A stretch of DNA of 64,000 nucleotides from Pisolithus tinctorius (lineage: Eukaryota > Basidiomycota > Agaricomycetes > Boletales > Pisolithaceae): contig JANFAH010000043.1 of assembly GCA_024663395.1 (NCBI GenBank), positions 1 through 64,000 on the forward strand, read 5' to 3'. The notes under the pieces are model-generated. The model had not been told where the DNA came from and made no database searches. It was given only the letters and a program-made list of their open reading frames with translations. Below are positions 47,221-59,615 of this stretch, piece by piece; positions within the stretch are counted from its first letter, which is position 1; each line of letters starts with the position of its first letter. Position numbers and translations under genes: made by a program.

Positions 47221-49075
47221 TCTCGTCGACGAGACAATCATGCCGCGCGGTGGGATAGTAGTGGATGCATTGACGCAAAGAGATGAGGAGGTGGAATGAA
47301 CAGGATCAAGTGAATGCGTCTCTCAAAGGACAGTGGGTGGTGGATATGGGATTAGGACGTGTGCTGGGGGTGTTAATGGGTGTGTCTGACCTTGTGGATG
47401 AATAGGTCACCGGGTCTCCCAGGAATCATAGTTGTCCTACTTGCACTTCCCTGGCGTTATCCTTGTCTATACACCCGGCTCCCTGGCTTTGCATGGTCGA
47501 ATTATTCGCGTTTAGCTCGTCGAGTCAGCATCTGCGTCCGAAATGGCGCGCCGAGTCGCCGACCCCTGCGAAACTTTTACCTAATAAAATGCACCACCTC
47601 TGTGACGGTACAACGGTAGTTTACAACTGCTGTCTACACCTACACCTATAAACCAATGCCTCGGTAGTCTGGATACCAGATCCATCTAATGAGTGAAAGC
47701 AACTCCATAGATAGGCTGGCATCCAGACTATGTCGGTGGTTTGTGGGTGTGCCTCTGCTCGAGGGGCTTGACCTCGGAAAACACATCCCACATCATTGAA
47801 TGGAGTGGCTGGCCAAACAACGATTTACGCGACGACTTCTGCATTTCAATTTTCGCTCAGCTCCAAAATGGTATGCGTACTTCATCCGATGCTGATCGTC
47901 AACAATCTTGTCAACAGTGATAGCCCGGGAGAGCTACCTGCCAAATTCTGGAGGTCCTGGAGAGGAGGTCATAATCAGTTAGTTCAAGTTGTCGCGTCCG
48001 TGCAGGTGGAAGTACGGCACTGATCCGATAGGTCTCACACCCTATTGGCCTCGAGGACGCTCCATCGTACCATTGGAACCTCCGGGCGGCCATGAGCAGC
48101 TAGAGAACCTGAGCGAGAATGCACGATCAGTAACAACCCTCCCAGTGAGTGTCTCTCTGCGAAAACCCCAGCCGTGTGGTGCAGCTTTGCTCTCGGACGC
48201 TCTTATATTGACGTTGGCCAAGAGGATGCAAAGACTGAAAGGGCTTGTAACACTGTTCAATCATGTAATAGGTTTGAGGTTCCCGCGATCAGTCTACCTA
48301 AAAACTCACCTTCTCTCAGAAAAGTTTTCCAATATGGTATGACAGCAAGGATGTCCGGGTCCGTGGTTCCCCCCTTTTAATTTAACTCTCGAGCCATCCC
48401 GTGGTAACCGGCACATACACAGGTCGGATAGGCCTCTCCAAGTGGCGCATTTCCTCTAATTCCGCTTATTAATCTGCGGAGTCATTGTGTTTTACAATTC
48501 TCGATCGCTTCCAAAGTGCCAAACATGTGCCTGACCCTGTGCGTCTCTAATGCTATTCCAAATGGCGCATGTCGGGCGAACCAAGGGTACTTACTGATCC
48601 TTGCCATTTGGGAGGCGACATAGTTCACATCAGTTAGGTCACACTTCCAATTCCCTGACCAGATTCTTCGATACTAATGTTTTCTTGAGACAATCAATGC
48701 CCTCATGGAACGAAAGCCCTTCGCCAAATAACAGCTGTTCTTTTCCGTTTTCCCTTGTTTTTGCAAGTCCAATTTAGGAAGTAGCTTCTTTATGCTCTTT
48801 TAGCTATTTATGAGCTGATGCCTTGGAGTGTATGTAAGCGAGTTCTCCTGATCATCATCACTCCGCGTTGAGCCAAGCCACGGCTAAATGAAGCCGGAAT
48901 AATACTGTGCGCAATTCATGCCCGCTGCAATGCTGTGCCGATCTTCTGGCCTCTGACCTCCGATCACATCTAGATTCATTCTGTAGCACATGAGAAGAAG
49001 CTATAAGAGAAAGCAGCACGGCTGGCACCTGCATATCAAAGCCAATCTGTTTGCGTGCCTGTCAACTCCTGGGAC
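47221..49075. other. Unit 1 spacer with diverged paralogous stretches
   Basis: 47260-47620 matches 60190-60470 (including GAATAGGTCACCGGG and TAATAAAATGCACCA). 47757-48030 matches 53770-53990 (GGAGT(G/T)GCTGG(C/A)CAAACAA). These could be decayed exons of one gene, but no frame is shared across copies. GCTATAAGAGAA at 49000-49011 is the probable TATA element of the next gene. Confidence 0.45.
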
Positions 49076-49546
49076 ATGTCACCCGAGGATAATGAGACAC
49101 CCCAGCACTACGCTGGTCCAGCAACTAGGTGCGTCGACTCTATGGGTCAGGCTCCTTCTCTGACAGAGATGGAGGTAGTGTATCCTACACTCTAGCCGGT
49201 GCTATTGACCCGCCCCCAACCTCAAACAGCCCCACTGTATGTGTGTTCTGAGTCGTGTATGTTGGGGGGATATTAACTTCTTTGAACCTTACAGAACCAG
49301 TTTAGTAATTGTCCACGTCGAGTTTGTCGTTACAATCGAGACGGCAAGGAATGCGGGCAGCCTATCACCTGCGGTACTGCACCAGGACACTTCAGGACAA
49401 TACACGGAATCAGGGGCATGTCCCGAAAAGTAGAGATTAGCTGCAAGTGGCCGAAGTGTGGCGCCAAGGCTCAGAGGCACAGCTTCATGCGACACGTCCG
49501 CAACGTCCACTTGGCGCATGGGGAGAGAACGAATCACCAAGACTGA
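49076..49546 (+). CDS. Small paired C2H2-type zinc-finger protein, copy 2
   Basis: Exons 49076-49128, 49179-49236 and 49295-49546 give 120 residues. Exon lengths are 53, 58 and 252 nt with GT-AG introns; the second intron has a TTAAC branch-point-like sequence. Exon 3 reads NQFSNCPRRVCRYNRDGKEC, then GQPITCGTAPGHFRTIHG and CKWPKCGAKAQRHSFMRH followed by VRNVH, giving a Cys-rich first finger and a C-x4-C-x11-H-x4-H second finger. Exons 1 and 2 start MSPEDNETPQHYAG. The simple exon structure suggests this is the ancestral form, of which the copy at 55579 expanded exon 2. Confidence 0.7.
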
Positions 49547-51520
49547 ATTTTGGTGTTTTTGAGTCATGAGGAGTGGAAAGGCTCGTGCAGGCTGGAGGAA
49601 GCCCTGTCAAACTTCCACCACTTGCTGACCCTAAATGTCTAACTGTCGATAGTCGCAGGCCTCGTCGGGGATTACGTACATACTATTGTACCACCACGTC
49701 ATTCCACGGCTCTTTTTCCTGAGTTGTGATGCCCACACCTGGAAGGTAAGCTTTCCGTTCTATTCGCTCAGTTACTCTGTCGAGAAACCACTGCGTCGGA
49801 CCATTCGTGTCTGAGACCTGAGCCCTCTTAAACATGGTGAGGCCCAACCAATCGAGCATGGCTCCGCCTATGCAGCCCTGCAAGTTCTAGCAACTTGGGA
49901 GCCAGGCCTGTACTGGTATCAGGCGTACAGCTGAGCCAGCCTAACCGAAGAGGGTACACGACTCACCACCCCGCCGCCCATGTAGCCGAACTTAACCATT
50001 AACTAATTGAAATTAGTGAGTTAATATCATTCCGAATTTATGCACCGCGTACGGAGGTGCATCCGGGCACAGGCGGAGAAACTGAATATGCTTTACCTCA
50101 TGGGGAGGTTTCTGGAAGACTCAGACTTGATGACAATACCCATATACATAGATGGATGGGGGTAAGGACTCTGTGGCAGACAAAAATACTTATTTCCGCA
50201 TGTACAACAAAGTATGAGTAACGGAGGAATACGCTAGTACTTTTTCTGACTGGGGTGCTGTGCAGCGGTATGGGCCGTTATTCCCACAAGTCGCTTTTGT
50301 TTTGTGGCCAGAAAGAGAAACAGACGACAGCAGCCTTGTTAGCGATTGATATAATATGTGTTTTCTTGGATAGACAGATTTGTCGATTTACAGTTGGTGT
50401 GCAGTTGAAACAGGGGTCACTCGGCTACCCTACTCTCAAGCCAAGCCACTGATACACTATATCAATGGCACGAAATGCTTTCCCGCGGCCAAATTCGGTG
50501 ACATCCTATTTTCGTTCGACAAGCCAAACTGATGGGCCGCCCTCCTAGATCACCCTGCATGTTCTGCTGGAAACCAATAGTTCATGCCGGCCCCCGTCCT
50601 TCATTCAATACTCAACGCTCTATGAGCGGTCGGGTATGCGTCAGTACAAATGAATCAGGCGAGACTCTTCCGAGTCTCGCTTCCATTTGTCCGGGGTCTA
50701 AAACGTGCGGTGGGAATGCGGGCAACCGGGAGCCTTGCAACCCAGGCCGGTATTTGGGCATTCACCATGCCCGGGGAGTGACCGAGATAGAGACTCCCAA
50801 TCTGGTTCGATCCATGGGAGATTAAGTGGAGTACGGCGAGGTATACGTATCTACGTCAAAGCACTTGTGTAAGAGAAAGAAAAGAAAAAAAGGGGGTTAC
50901 TTCTCAGCTCGTTTACACAGTCCCTGCAAGACGGAGCCAGCTCGGTTGACAGCAAACTCGACTTTTTTCGTGCCAGTGAACCCACTGTAGTATACAGAGA
51001 AGAAGAGGATTCTACTTCAAGGATTCTGTAGAGATTGTAATACGCTGACAGGACGATCCATTATCTGAGCCCATAAATGGTCAGTTCGAAAAGAGTTCGA
51101 GCTGTCTGACTTCAAATCTGCATCGAACTAGTCACAATTTCGAACCGAGGCAAACGTCAGCTCGAGGTCGCCTCACCCCGGCAGCCACACCAGAAAAAGT
51201 GTGAACATTTTTTTGACAGCTCCACCGCAATCGATTAATTTCGAGCTCCGACACGACGGTTTAAGTGTTTCAACAATGCCATTTACAGTAGAATATCAAT
51301 ATCGGTGACTGCTGTATCGATTGCCCAATTCATTTTTATTGGTATATACCTACCGATCGACGGCGGCCTTGGATGATCGGTAATGGAAACCTTGGTCGTC
51401 GCGGCTAAGTCGTGGGTAGTACTGATGCGTCACAATAGTTCCCGTCGCCATCGAGCGTATGTTTTCACCACACAGCAACTCGAGCATTTCGAGTGAATAA
51501 AATCCTGCTTGGATAAGAAA
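49547..51520. other. Intergenic, possible zinc-finger relic and a hairpin
   Basis: Around 50712-50780 the sequence resembles the zinc-finger exon (GAATGCGGGCA(A/G)CC, then a G-x2-H-x-A-R-G stretch), perhaps a very old copy. An inverted repeat lies at 50646-50690. A 66-codon minus frame (49683-49883) is unsupported. The rest holds nothing recognised. Confidence 0.3.
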
Positions 51521-51668
51521 AAATAATACAGTGTACTATATGAGGTATGATGACAACCATCCCCTGGATATACAATACAATGCCATGCTGTTCTCTGATC
51601 GCATAAAACAGGTACGCATGAGTTGGTGAATACACGTGCTTCGCAACGTATGATATAGCCCCTGCGAC

Positions 51669-52893
51669 TTACACGCTCGCATAGACATCACGATGATATA
51701 TTCCCCCATCGCTCTCCAGGCTGCCTTCTTCATACACGACATCGCGAGTACGCTGCTGCTTGCGTCCCCGCTCAACCAACGCGCGCGGACTCTCTAACCA
51801 ACGCAACCCAAGACCCGACAGGATGTCCAACGCAGATGAACCATGATTGTCATCACGATCGCTGCGGTTGTACATTCGGAAAGTCGGCTCTGGTTCGCTT
51901 TTGTGTCCGTCTTCGAATTCACGTGGGGCGCATTTCCAGTCTTCTTCGCGGTCGTTCACTCTCCCTCGTCTAGACTGCTCTTCATATCCTCCCTCTCCCT
52001 CGCTTCTTTTTCCCGTTTCCCTCTCTTCTCTTATGGCACCCCTCGTCTCCTCGCCGTTTCTGTGACCCTTGCCATCTCATTCACCCTTCCATATCCATAT
52101 AACGTCTTCACGATCGCACAGAAATAAACAAGGCCCAAGAAGAAAAGGGTTGAGACGAGTACCCAAGGACCGGTGGCTGCGTTGGGGTTGGTGGGGAGGG
52201 TGTGAATGGACCGGTTGTGGATCCGGAACGCCATATGAAGGAGACGATAGAGATGATAAAGAATATCATGGACCCGCATTCATGCGCAATGAGAGAAAAG
52301 AAGAGGGGAGAAAGAGAGAGATGCGAGACACACCGAGCCAACCATACCCGGATAACGCCAACATCACCCAGATGTTCTACAATTTTAATACTGTAGTTTT
52401 CTGTCTCCGGTGTCTGCCTCGTGGCCTTACAAACGCGTTTCGTTCGCGCGAATTGGATGATGGATACACACCCGTAAAACAGGGGCGTGAGTGCGGAGGT
52501 AGGCGAGAGGAGTGCTTTTGTTGGTTCGAGTGGGTCGTAAACCATTCCTTAGTTTTGGAACATGGATAAAATAGCGCTGAAAATCAGAAAAATTATAATA
52601 AAATGGGTGTGAGATGTACATGACGGTCACTTACGAGAGTAGTAGTGCGAAAAAAACGATGTTGAGTGACTTCCATTCTCAGAGAGAATCGAAGAATGAC
52701 TCCCAGGAATCCTTGAATCTGACGAGCGCAGCATCGACGTTCGCCGTGGTAAAAGGTAGATCGTAATCGTGACGGTGCACATTGGGGGTCTATGGGCTCG
52801 GGCTCATCCTCGCTGTCGATACCTGGTTGACTGATCTTTGCTCCTCCAAAGAACCTGGCGACCCCCGAGAAGTACAAGGAAGGGAGGCTCAAC
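51669..52893 (-). pseudogene. Four-helix membrane protein of an agaricomycete family, copy X (broken)
   Basis: The minus-strand N-terminus MLSLPSLYFSGVARFFGGAK (52893 on) is followed by VDAALVRFKDSWESFFDSL, a TGA at 52679-52681, and EWKSLNIVFFALLLS. After an intron come hydrophobic segments (LFYGCVSIIQFA; the CGSMIFFIISIVSFIWRSG region; GPWVLVSTLFFLGLVYF) and a polar C-terminal tail. This is the layout of an unnamed agaricomycete membrane protein family that I know by its WKTLNI, YGC(V/M)YI and FxLGLVYF blocks. A frameshift near 52775 and the TGA break it; copy Y has CGA at that codon. Its function is unknown. Confidence 0.65.
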
Positions 52894-53459
52894 ATGAAGT
52901 GTGGATATACCTGTCTCAGGAGCGTATCTGTGAGAGAATTCCTTGGGCACTGTGCGTGTTTATGAACGTGGTCTGCAGGATTTGGACAAGGGGGGAAGTC
53001 AAAAACAGGTATTATTCGCACGCGATGGGATCAACGAACGGTCGCTGGCCTTGTTCGATGTTCAAGAGAACCTGTGCAGTCACCTGCTAAAAGGGTTAGT
53101 GGTACGAGCGTTGTTTCGCGTTTACGGTCCCGGCGGTGAAGGTCCACTAAAGTATGATCCCCAGCGTAAGCGAGGTGGGTCGAGAACGGGGTTGGGAGTG
53201 CTGTGATCGGGGCGAGTCAATCACGCCGGGCGGCCTGCGCAGGCCATAAATAACGCTGACACGATAGTAGACTCGGTGGATGATCGATGAATTGGGAAGA
53301 TTATTACGTTTCACTTCTGTGCACCAGAGTCAGACTTCCCTGCTATCCATACACTCATACATGGCTCTGTCAATTGCCTCCCCTCGGCCCTCTCGGCCAA
53401 TATTGTCTGGTCCCTAGACTATCTATGTAGCTCAATCTGAATTATGAATACACAATGGA
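52894..53459. other. Upstream region of copy X
   Basis: It contains the conserved upstream element (about 53055-53210), here without a TATATAA sequence. No other gene was recognised. Confidence 0.4.
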
Positions 53460-54106
53460 ATATTGGGACCAGACAGCATGGATGTTAGATTTGAGAGTGG
53501 GGCAACTTGGGGGCAACTGTCAGCCGTGAATTATGATCATGATGGCTTGTCTGTTAGACGAGTCCAAGCCCGGACAAGGAAGTCACTCGGCATTCTTGAG
53601 AGTATTTCCCTGCTGGCGATTTCTTGGCCTTTGCACCAGCTCCCCTCGCGCTGCACGCTCGAAACATTCAAGCTTGCCTTGTTGACTACCTACGAGTTGC
53701 GTCTAAAAAACGGTCAGCGCTGACTCTTGCAGTACAAAACCCTTGCGATGCATTACACCACTTGTATCAGTACTCTTTTCATCTTTTCAAAGGAGTTGAC
53801 CACACATCCTGCACCAACGGAGTTGCTGGACAAACAATAAATTACATGACGATGCCTGAAGTTGTGGACACTCCCCAACGCTACGTACTCCATCTGATGG
53901 GCTGCAATGATCTTGTCAGCAGTGATGATTTCGTCAGGCCGAGAGTCACCTCCAAATTTCTTGGTGCAGACAGAAGTCATGCAAATGTTTGGTTGATTCA
54001 TCGCATCCACATCCGTGCTATACCTTACCACAGCTGGACGGCAAAGTGCAAGCGCAACACCGATAGAGATAGGATCAGATTCCACTAGTACAGGCCTTGA
54101 GAACAC
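53460..54106. other. Unassigned paralogous stretch, unit 2
   Basis: A plus frame (53624-54088) and a minus frame (53753-54106) are both open. The part at 53770-53990 matches 47757-48030 at the nucleotide level, but the reading frame is not conserved between the two, so I cannot call a gene. Confidence 0.3.
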
Positions 54107-55578
54107 GGTTTCATCTTACCCTTGGGACCCCCAGCAGCCAATTTAGCCAGTTCGAAGTGACGCCCCCAGCTGCAATTCTTTTGTATGGCTGTCAGACACA
54201 CTCAAGTCATGTGGCATGAGCACTTTTTCAATGGAGAGGAGATTGGCCACACCGCGTTTTCATGCCAGAAGCCTATCGGGCGCGCAGCATCCATCGGCCT
54301 GAATACATGTTACGTGCTCGAGCGGAAATACCAAAGAGCCAGCGAGCATTCTTACAAGAAGTGTCTTCCACTGCCCTTGCTGCACTCTTGCACGCTTGTA
54401 TGCTGACATCGACCAGCAGGATGTGGAAGACTAAATGCCACACCTGCGAGTATTGGAAAGTTGCGGCGATTAGCTATGCCCACCTACCTAAAAGCCACCC
54501 TCACCTGGAAAGTTTATCCCGAGCTCTCTTTTGTCATTGCGAGCTTATCCCAGATCTCTGGTTCCTGCGATTCTTGAGCCCTCCCATGGTAACGTGTTCG
54601 GGCACATGCCTGGCCGTTTCTATCGGAACACACGATGCTTACTGATCTGTGTTTATCGTGCTCCACCGTACTCGAGCCCTCCCATAGTAGGGCAAAATCG
54701 TACCTGGCACTTCACGCCCACTACGGGCGTATAGGCATGGCGCCGACGAGGGAAGTTAGTTTGTTACACTTTCCGCCGTTTGAGGATCGAGTTACCTGAA
54801 CACTAGTGCACCTCCCCGAGTTTCTTCAGTCGTCGTTCCGGTACACCACGTCAAGGATTAAGCAGCTACATGATACGTCCGGTTCCTGGGACAAACCGCT
54901 CGAAACTAGCGTTTTTGGACTAATCAATCCTCATGGGCCGCTAGTCCTTTTCCAGTCGCCACCCATTTCTTTTTCTCAGGATTTAATTATAACCGCTTGT
55001 CTTGCGGTACTCGTGCATGAGCCCTCCTGAGCCCTCCTGACAGTGACACTACCACTGAGCATTTTGATTCCAACGGCTAGATGAAAACGGGGATCTGAAA
55101 CAACACCGCGCAATTCGTACCGAAAATGCGGACTCTTTGAGCGTAAGAATCAAGTTTTGGGTGGACAATATACTACACGGTACGGCCCTCCAATCCAGCA
55201 ACATCAAATTCTAACCAAGTCAGGTGTACTTTCCCGGGAGCTTTACCAGCAAAATATACCTACGGGTGCCTGTATGCCCTTTTCATTATCATGAAGCCAT
55301 TTGTTTGGAGACGACAGGTTAGTGTGATACACGGGTACCAGTCTCGCGTCAACCTGTCCTTAGATGGCGGAACCAATCCTGGTAGTCCTATCGTCGACCT
55401 TCTATTACCTGGCCTCCGACCTCCCGCTCCACTTCCCATTCCGACCTCCCATCGTCTGGTCTCGGACCTCCCCCACCGACCTCCCATTCTTTGGCCTCAC
55501 ACTGGGACCGATAAAATGCCATGGTTGATTCTTACACGTCAAAACCCTCCATCTTTTGTGCCCACTAAGCCGTAGGAC
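54107..55578. other. Intergenic, nothing recognised
   Basis: Short open frames only (for example 54262-54645). GACCGATAAAATGCC at about 55506 is a possible TATA-like element 70 bases before ATG 55579. Confidence 0.4.
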
Positions 55579-56836
55579 ATGATCTCTAAGGATCGAGGGA
55601 AGCTCTGGCACTATGCTGGTCCCCCAATCGGGTGAGCCATTTCTCTACAGGCTTGACACCTTCTCTAGCTGACATGGATGTAGATTCAACAGTTCACTCG
55701 CCGATAACACCCCGCCGACCCTATGGCCAAACAGTCTGAAATACTATGCAGATTCAGAAACCAGGTGTGTCGTCCCTCTATTGGTCAAGCAACTTCCCCG
55801 CTGATGTAGAAGTGCAGTACCTTAGACACTACATTTGAGCCACCTCAAATGACAAGCAATCCCGAAGACCATACGGATGTAGGAATCAGGTGTGCCGTCC
55901 TTCCATGGGCCAGTAAACTTCTCCGGCAGACGCTGAAGTACAGTTTCTTCCCTGATTTGGGCAGTGCTTTCGAACCTCAAATAGAGAGCAACCACCAAGA
56001 GTGTGCGGATGAATGGACCAGGTGTGCCTCCCTTTTATGTTTGTGGGCCAGGAAGCTTCTCCGGCTGACATTGAAGTACAGATCCTTCCGTGCTTTTGGC
56101 AGTGGTATGCAACCACCTCAAATGGGAGCCAACCTCGAAGTCTATACGGATGAAGGAGCTAGGTGTGCCATCCCTCCATGGGCCAGGCATCTTCTCCGGC
56201 TGACACTAAAGTACAGTTTCCTCCCTGATGTTGGCCTCGCTATCGAACCTCAAATGGAAAGCAATCCCCAAGCCTATGCGAATGAAGGAACCAGGTGTGC
56301 CATCCCTCCATGGGCCAGGGATTTCCCCGGCTGACGCTGAAGTCCAGATTATTCCTTCCTGTTGGCGATGATATCGAGTCACTTCAAATGGAGAGCGACC
56401 CCCAAGCCTATGCGGATGAAGGGTCCAGGTGCGCCGTCCCTCTATGGATCAGGAAGCTTCTCCGGCTGATGTAGAAGCATAGTATATCCCCTATCTCTGG
56501 CGGCGGTACCGAGCCACCCCAAACGAAAGGCAATCCAACCGTACGTCTCGTCTGAGCCGTGTATACTGGGATAATGTTAACTTATTTTAAAATGCACAGA
56601 ATCAGTATAGTCATTGTCCACCTCGAGTTTGTCGTTACAATCAAGACGGCGTGGAATGCGGGCAAGATATCACATGCAGTTCCGTGCCGCGACATTTTAG
56701 GGTCTTCCATGGTATTAAGGGCATGTCCCGTGAAGATGAGATTGTCTGCGAGTGGAAGGACTGCAAGTTGGTGATTGGGAGGCATAATTTCATCCGCCAC
56801 CTCCGTACACAGCACATGGGACATCTGCGAAATTGA
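55579..56836 (+). CDS. Paired zinc-finger protein with seven tandem copies of exon 2, copy 3
   Basis: Nine exons keep one frame and give 269 residues: 55579-55631; seven exon-2 copies at 55693-55764, 55818-55889, 55944-56021, 56082-56162, 56217-56294, 56348-56428 and 56483-56540; then 56600-56836. Copies one to six are 72, 72, 78, 81, 78 and 81 nt, all multiples of three with phase-2 borders; the last is 58 nt and returns to phase 0, exactly like exon 2 of copy 2. Introns between them are 52-60 nt and start GTG(T/C)G(C/T). The repeats encode acidic segments such as FLPDVGLAIEPQMESNPQAY. The last exon encodes CGQDITCSSVPRHFRVFHGI and CEWKDCKLVIGRHNFIRH. No stop or frameshift occurs. Confidence 0.7.
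55632..56482 (+). repeat. Tandem exon-intron duplication array (~130-bp units)
   Basis: About seven units, each consisting of an intron (CCATGGGCCAGG, CTTCTCCGGCTGAC and AAGTACAG blocks) followed by a phase-2 exon containing GA(A/G)CC(T/A)C(A/C)(T/C)CAAATG-like sequence. The 5' units are the most diverged. Confidence 0.85.
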
Positions 56837-58589
56837 GATGGTGGCCACAATTAAGGCTAGTTACTTTGTGGTGGCGATCCGTACTGGAACAGATGGTGCC
56901 ATTCCCGATAGCGAATTGATGGAGAATGTGGAACCGAGAGCCGAACTGGAGATATCTCACAAATTAACTTCCGACTTGTGATAGCGTCATGGAGAACGAC
57001 CCCTTTTTTTTTCTACTCCCCTTGTTGTGTATTGGATTGAAGTGTTAGTTACGAACCACGATTCACGTTCTGTATATATCTTTACTGCTTACTCGAAGTC
57101 CATGTTTGGTAATATCTATGGCTGCGACACGTCCCTGACATTTGTACCAACCTCAGATCATGACAGACCACTCAGAAATTATTCCAATTGTATTTCCACC
57201 TAATTCCGCTTCGCTGTCTGCGGGACTCGCCTTGCTTTACTCCCCCGTGGTAAAGAATCAAGTGTTCTTCGTGTACATGATCTTCGAGTGCACTGCCACA
57301 GATGTGCGGCATCACCGCGGCCTCGGTGTCGCCTCGATATCTATTTCGTCGGTGCCTGGATCGGAAGAATAATTTAATGGCAGTTCTTTCGATAGTATCT
57401 CTCTCTCCTCGACGAAGCAGGTGCAGGTGGCATCAGGACCCGCACCTAGTGAATCTCGGCACCATAAACGTCTTGTTGGGACTTGCTATCCCTCAGTGGG
57501 AGAACGTGAATAATGATATATATGCAGACAGCCTGATGAAGTCAGTCATTGGAGACATTGTAGGCAGGTGGAGGCACAAACAAAGGAGCTCCACCTGATG
57601 TCTCCCTTAAGTCAGACGCCACAGCTCGAACGAAAGAGGATCCTTGAAAAGGGTAGAGTCCGGTATGAAGTGGAAGGGAATGTCACTTCCCGAAGCGGAG
57701 TTAGTGCCAGCAATGAATTTGCCACCGATGTGGACACGAGCAGAGAGCAAGGGACAGAGACTGGATTCTGTTGCTTTTGAGTCGTCAGATGGATGTTGCT
57801 GGATCATAGTTCGTCGTGTTTCGTGCAGACTGGAAAGTGATATCAATACCCTGTATGGATCGACGATGTGGGTAGGAACTGACTCAATATTTCGTCATAT
57901 GAATGTCGTCGCTATCTGTGTCCCCGGTGCCGACCGGACCGGTAATATACGCATCATATACACACCCACGTGCTAGGCGATCGGTGCACACTTTAGCAGG
58001 ATGGGGCTGTCATGCCTACGACTATGTCATTTTGCTGGGAATTACAATGTCAGACATGCCAGATCGAGGAGAAGGGAGGGAGAGAGAGGGGAACACAGAC
58101 AAACGTAGTAATAGTGGGAAGCGCTGAGCGTTTCCATATTCGCGGAGAGCCGGTGATTCGATGAACAATCTCTTCAATGTTGTCGCTGTAGGATCGGTTA
58201 ATGCATTTTTCGACATCCGCGAAATTGACATATGTATTTTCAGGTCCCAGCAAGGTGATCGGAGTCATTTATGTAGAACTGATAATCGATGTGATCGAAC
58301 AGAATTGTCGCAGTCAATATATGTCTGCCCAGCCCTCATTCGCTTCGATCACGGATCTGGTCTTGTACGTTATTGGACCCACGGTACACCACATGACTCG
58401 AGTGTCTCAAGCAAACAAGACGTTGCTTGGAATAAAATACTATACGAGGTATGTATGTATGCCGACAACCGTCCACTGGATATATAATACAAACGCCATG
58501 CCGGTAAAATAAAGTACTCACGAATTAGGGAATAAACATGCTTGGTATTATTCCCCTCTTCTCCCAACACCGGGTGCCTGCAACTTACA
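56837..58589. other. 3' region and intergenic, unit 2
   Basis: Weak open frames at 57142-57372 (MTDHSEIIPIVFPPNSASLS within it), 57568-57780 and 57644-57976 have no recognised family and no paralogue in other units. Confidence 0.35.
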
Positions 58590-59615
58590 CACTCGCAGAA
58601 CGATCACGATGATGTCTTCCCTTACCACTCTCTAGCTTTCATTCTTCATCCACGACATCACGAGCCACATGTCGAATACGCTGCTGCTTGCGTCCCCGCT
58701 CATCCGGCATGCGCGGACTCTCTAACCCACGCAACCCAGGACCAGCAGGACGTCCAAAGCGGATGAACCGTGGTCGTCATTACGATCACCGTGGTTATAC
58801 GTTCGAGAGAGCTCTGGTTCGCTTTCGTGTCCGTCATCTTCTTGTGGGGCGCGCTTCCAGCCTTTTTCGCGGTCGTTTGTTCTGCCTCTCCCGGGCCGTC
58901 TTCGCGTCCTCCTCCCCTCTCACTCCTTCTCTCTATCCCTCGCTTCCCTGATGGCATCCCTCGTTTCCCTCGCTGTTTCTGTGTCTCTTGTCGTGCCGCT
59001 CACCCTACGGTACCCCTGTAACGCCTTCGCGATTGCACCAAAATAAACGAGGCCCAAGAAGAAAATGGCTGAGATGAGCACCCGCGGACCGCTCGCTGCG
59101 TTTGGGGCTGAGTGGGGAGGTGTGATTGGATCGGATGTGGATCCGGACTGCCATACAAAGGCGAGGATGGAGGCGATAAAAATATCATGGACCTGCGTAT
59201 ATGCGTGATGAGAAAGGGGGCAGGGGAAGAGGGAGGTGGGAGGCGCACCAAGCCAACCACATCCTGGGCGACACCAGCATTACCGAGACGTTCCACAAAA
59301 TGAATGTCGTGGATTTCTGTATGTGCTGTGCTCAATTCGTGGCCTTGTGGATGCTTTTCATAGTGGCGAATCGGATGATATATACACATCCGTACAAGAG
59401 GGACATGAGTGAGCAGGTGAGCGAGAGGAGTGCGGTCGTGCATACGAGGGTCGTAAGCCATTTCTTGGCTTTTGGAATATGGATAAGATGACTAAGAAAC
59501 TATGTGATGAAATGGGTGCGAGACGCATCGATGACCACTTACGAGAGTAGTAGTGCGGGGGCGATGTTGAGCGTCTTCCATTCTCGGAGGGAATCGATGA
59601 ACAACTTCTCAGGTT
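58590..59615 (-). pseudogene. Four-helix membrane protein, copy Y (broken)
   Basis: The minus strand reads EKLFIDSLREWKTLNIAPAL, a GTAAGT...ATAG intron, then TTALLSLTCSLMSLLYGC followed by VYIIRFATMKS, a TGA near 59334, and later FVWQSGSTSDPI and GPRVLISAIFFLGLVYFGAI with a charged tail. The sequence before EKLFID does not match the expected N-terminal exon, so the 5' end is lost or replaced. The codon that is TGA in copy X is CGA here (59584-59586). Confidence 0.65.

Larger units (their letters stand above)
45412..51520. repeat. Tandem unit 1
   Basis: It repeats the order membrane-gene relic (minus), upstream element with TATATAA, G+C-mixed spacer, unassigned paralogous stretch and zinc-finger gene (plus). 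It is strongly diverged from units 2 and 3 but collinear. Confidence 0.7.
51521..58440. repeat. Tandem unit 2
   Basis: Collinear with units 1 and 3: membrane gene (minus), upstream element (53055-53210), paralogous stretch (53770-53990) and zinc-finger gene (plus). Confidence 0.7.

Noticed and set aside
52069..52569. Plus-strand frame of 166 codons
   Set aside because: It is antisense to the membrane-gene copy X, whose family blocks read on the minus strand.
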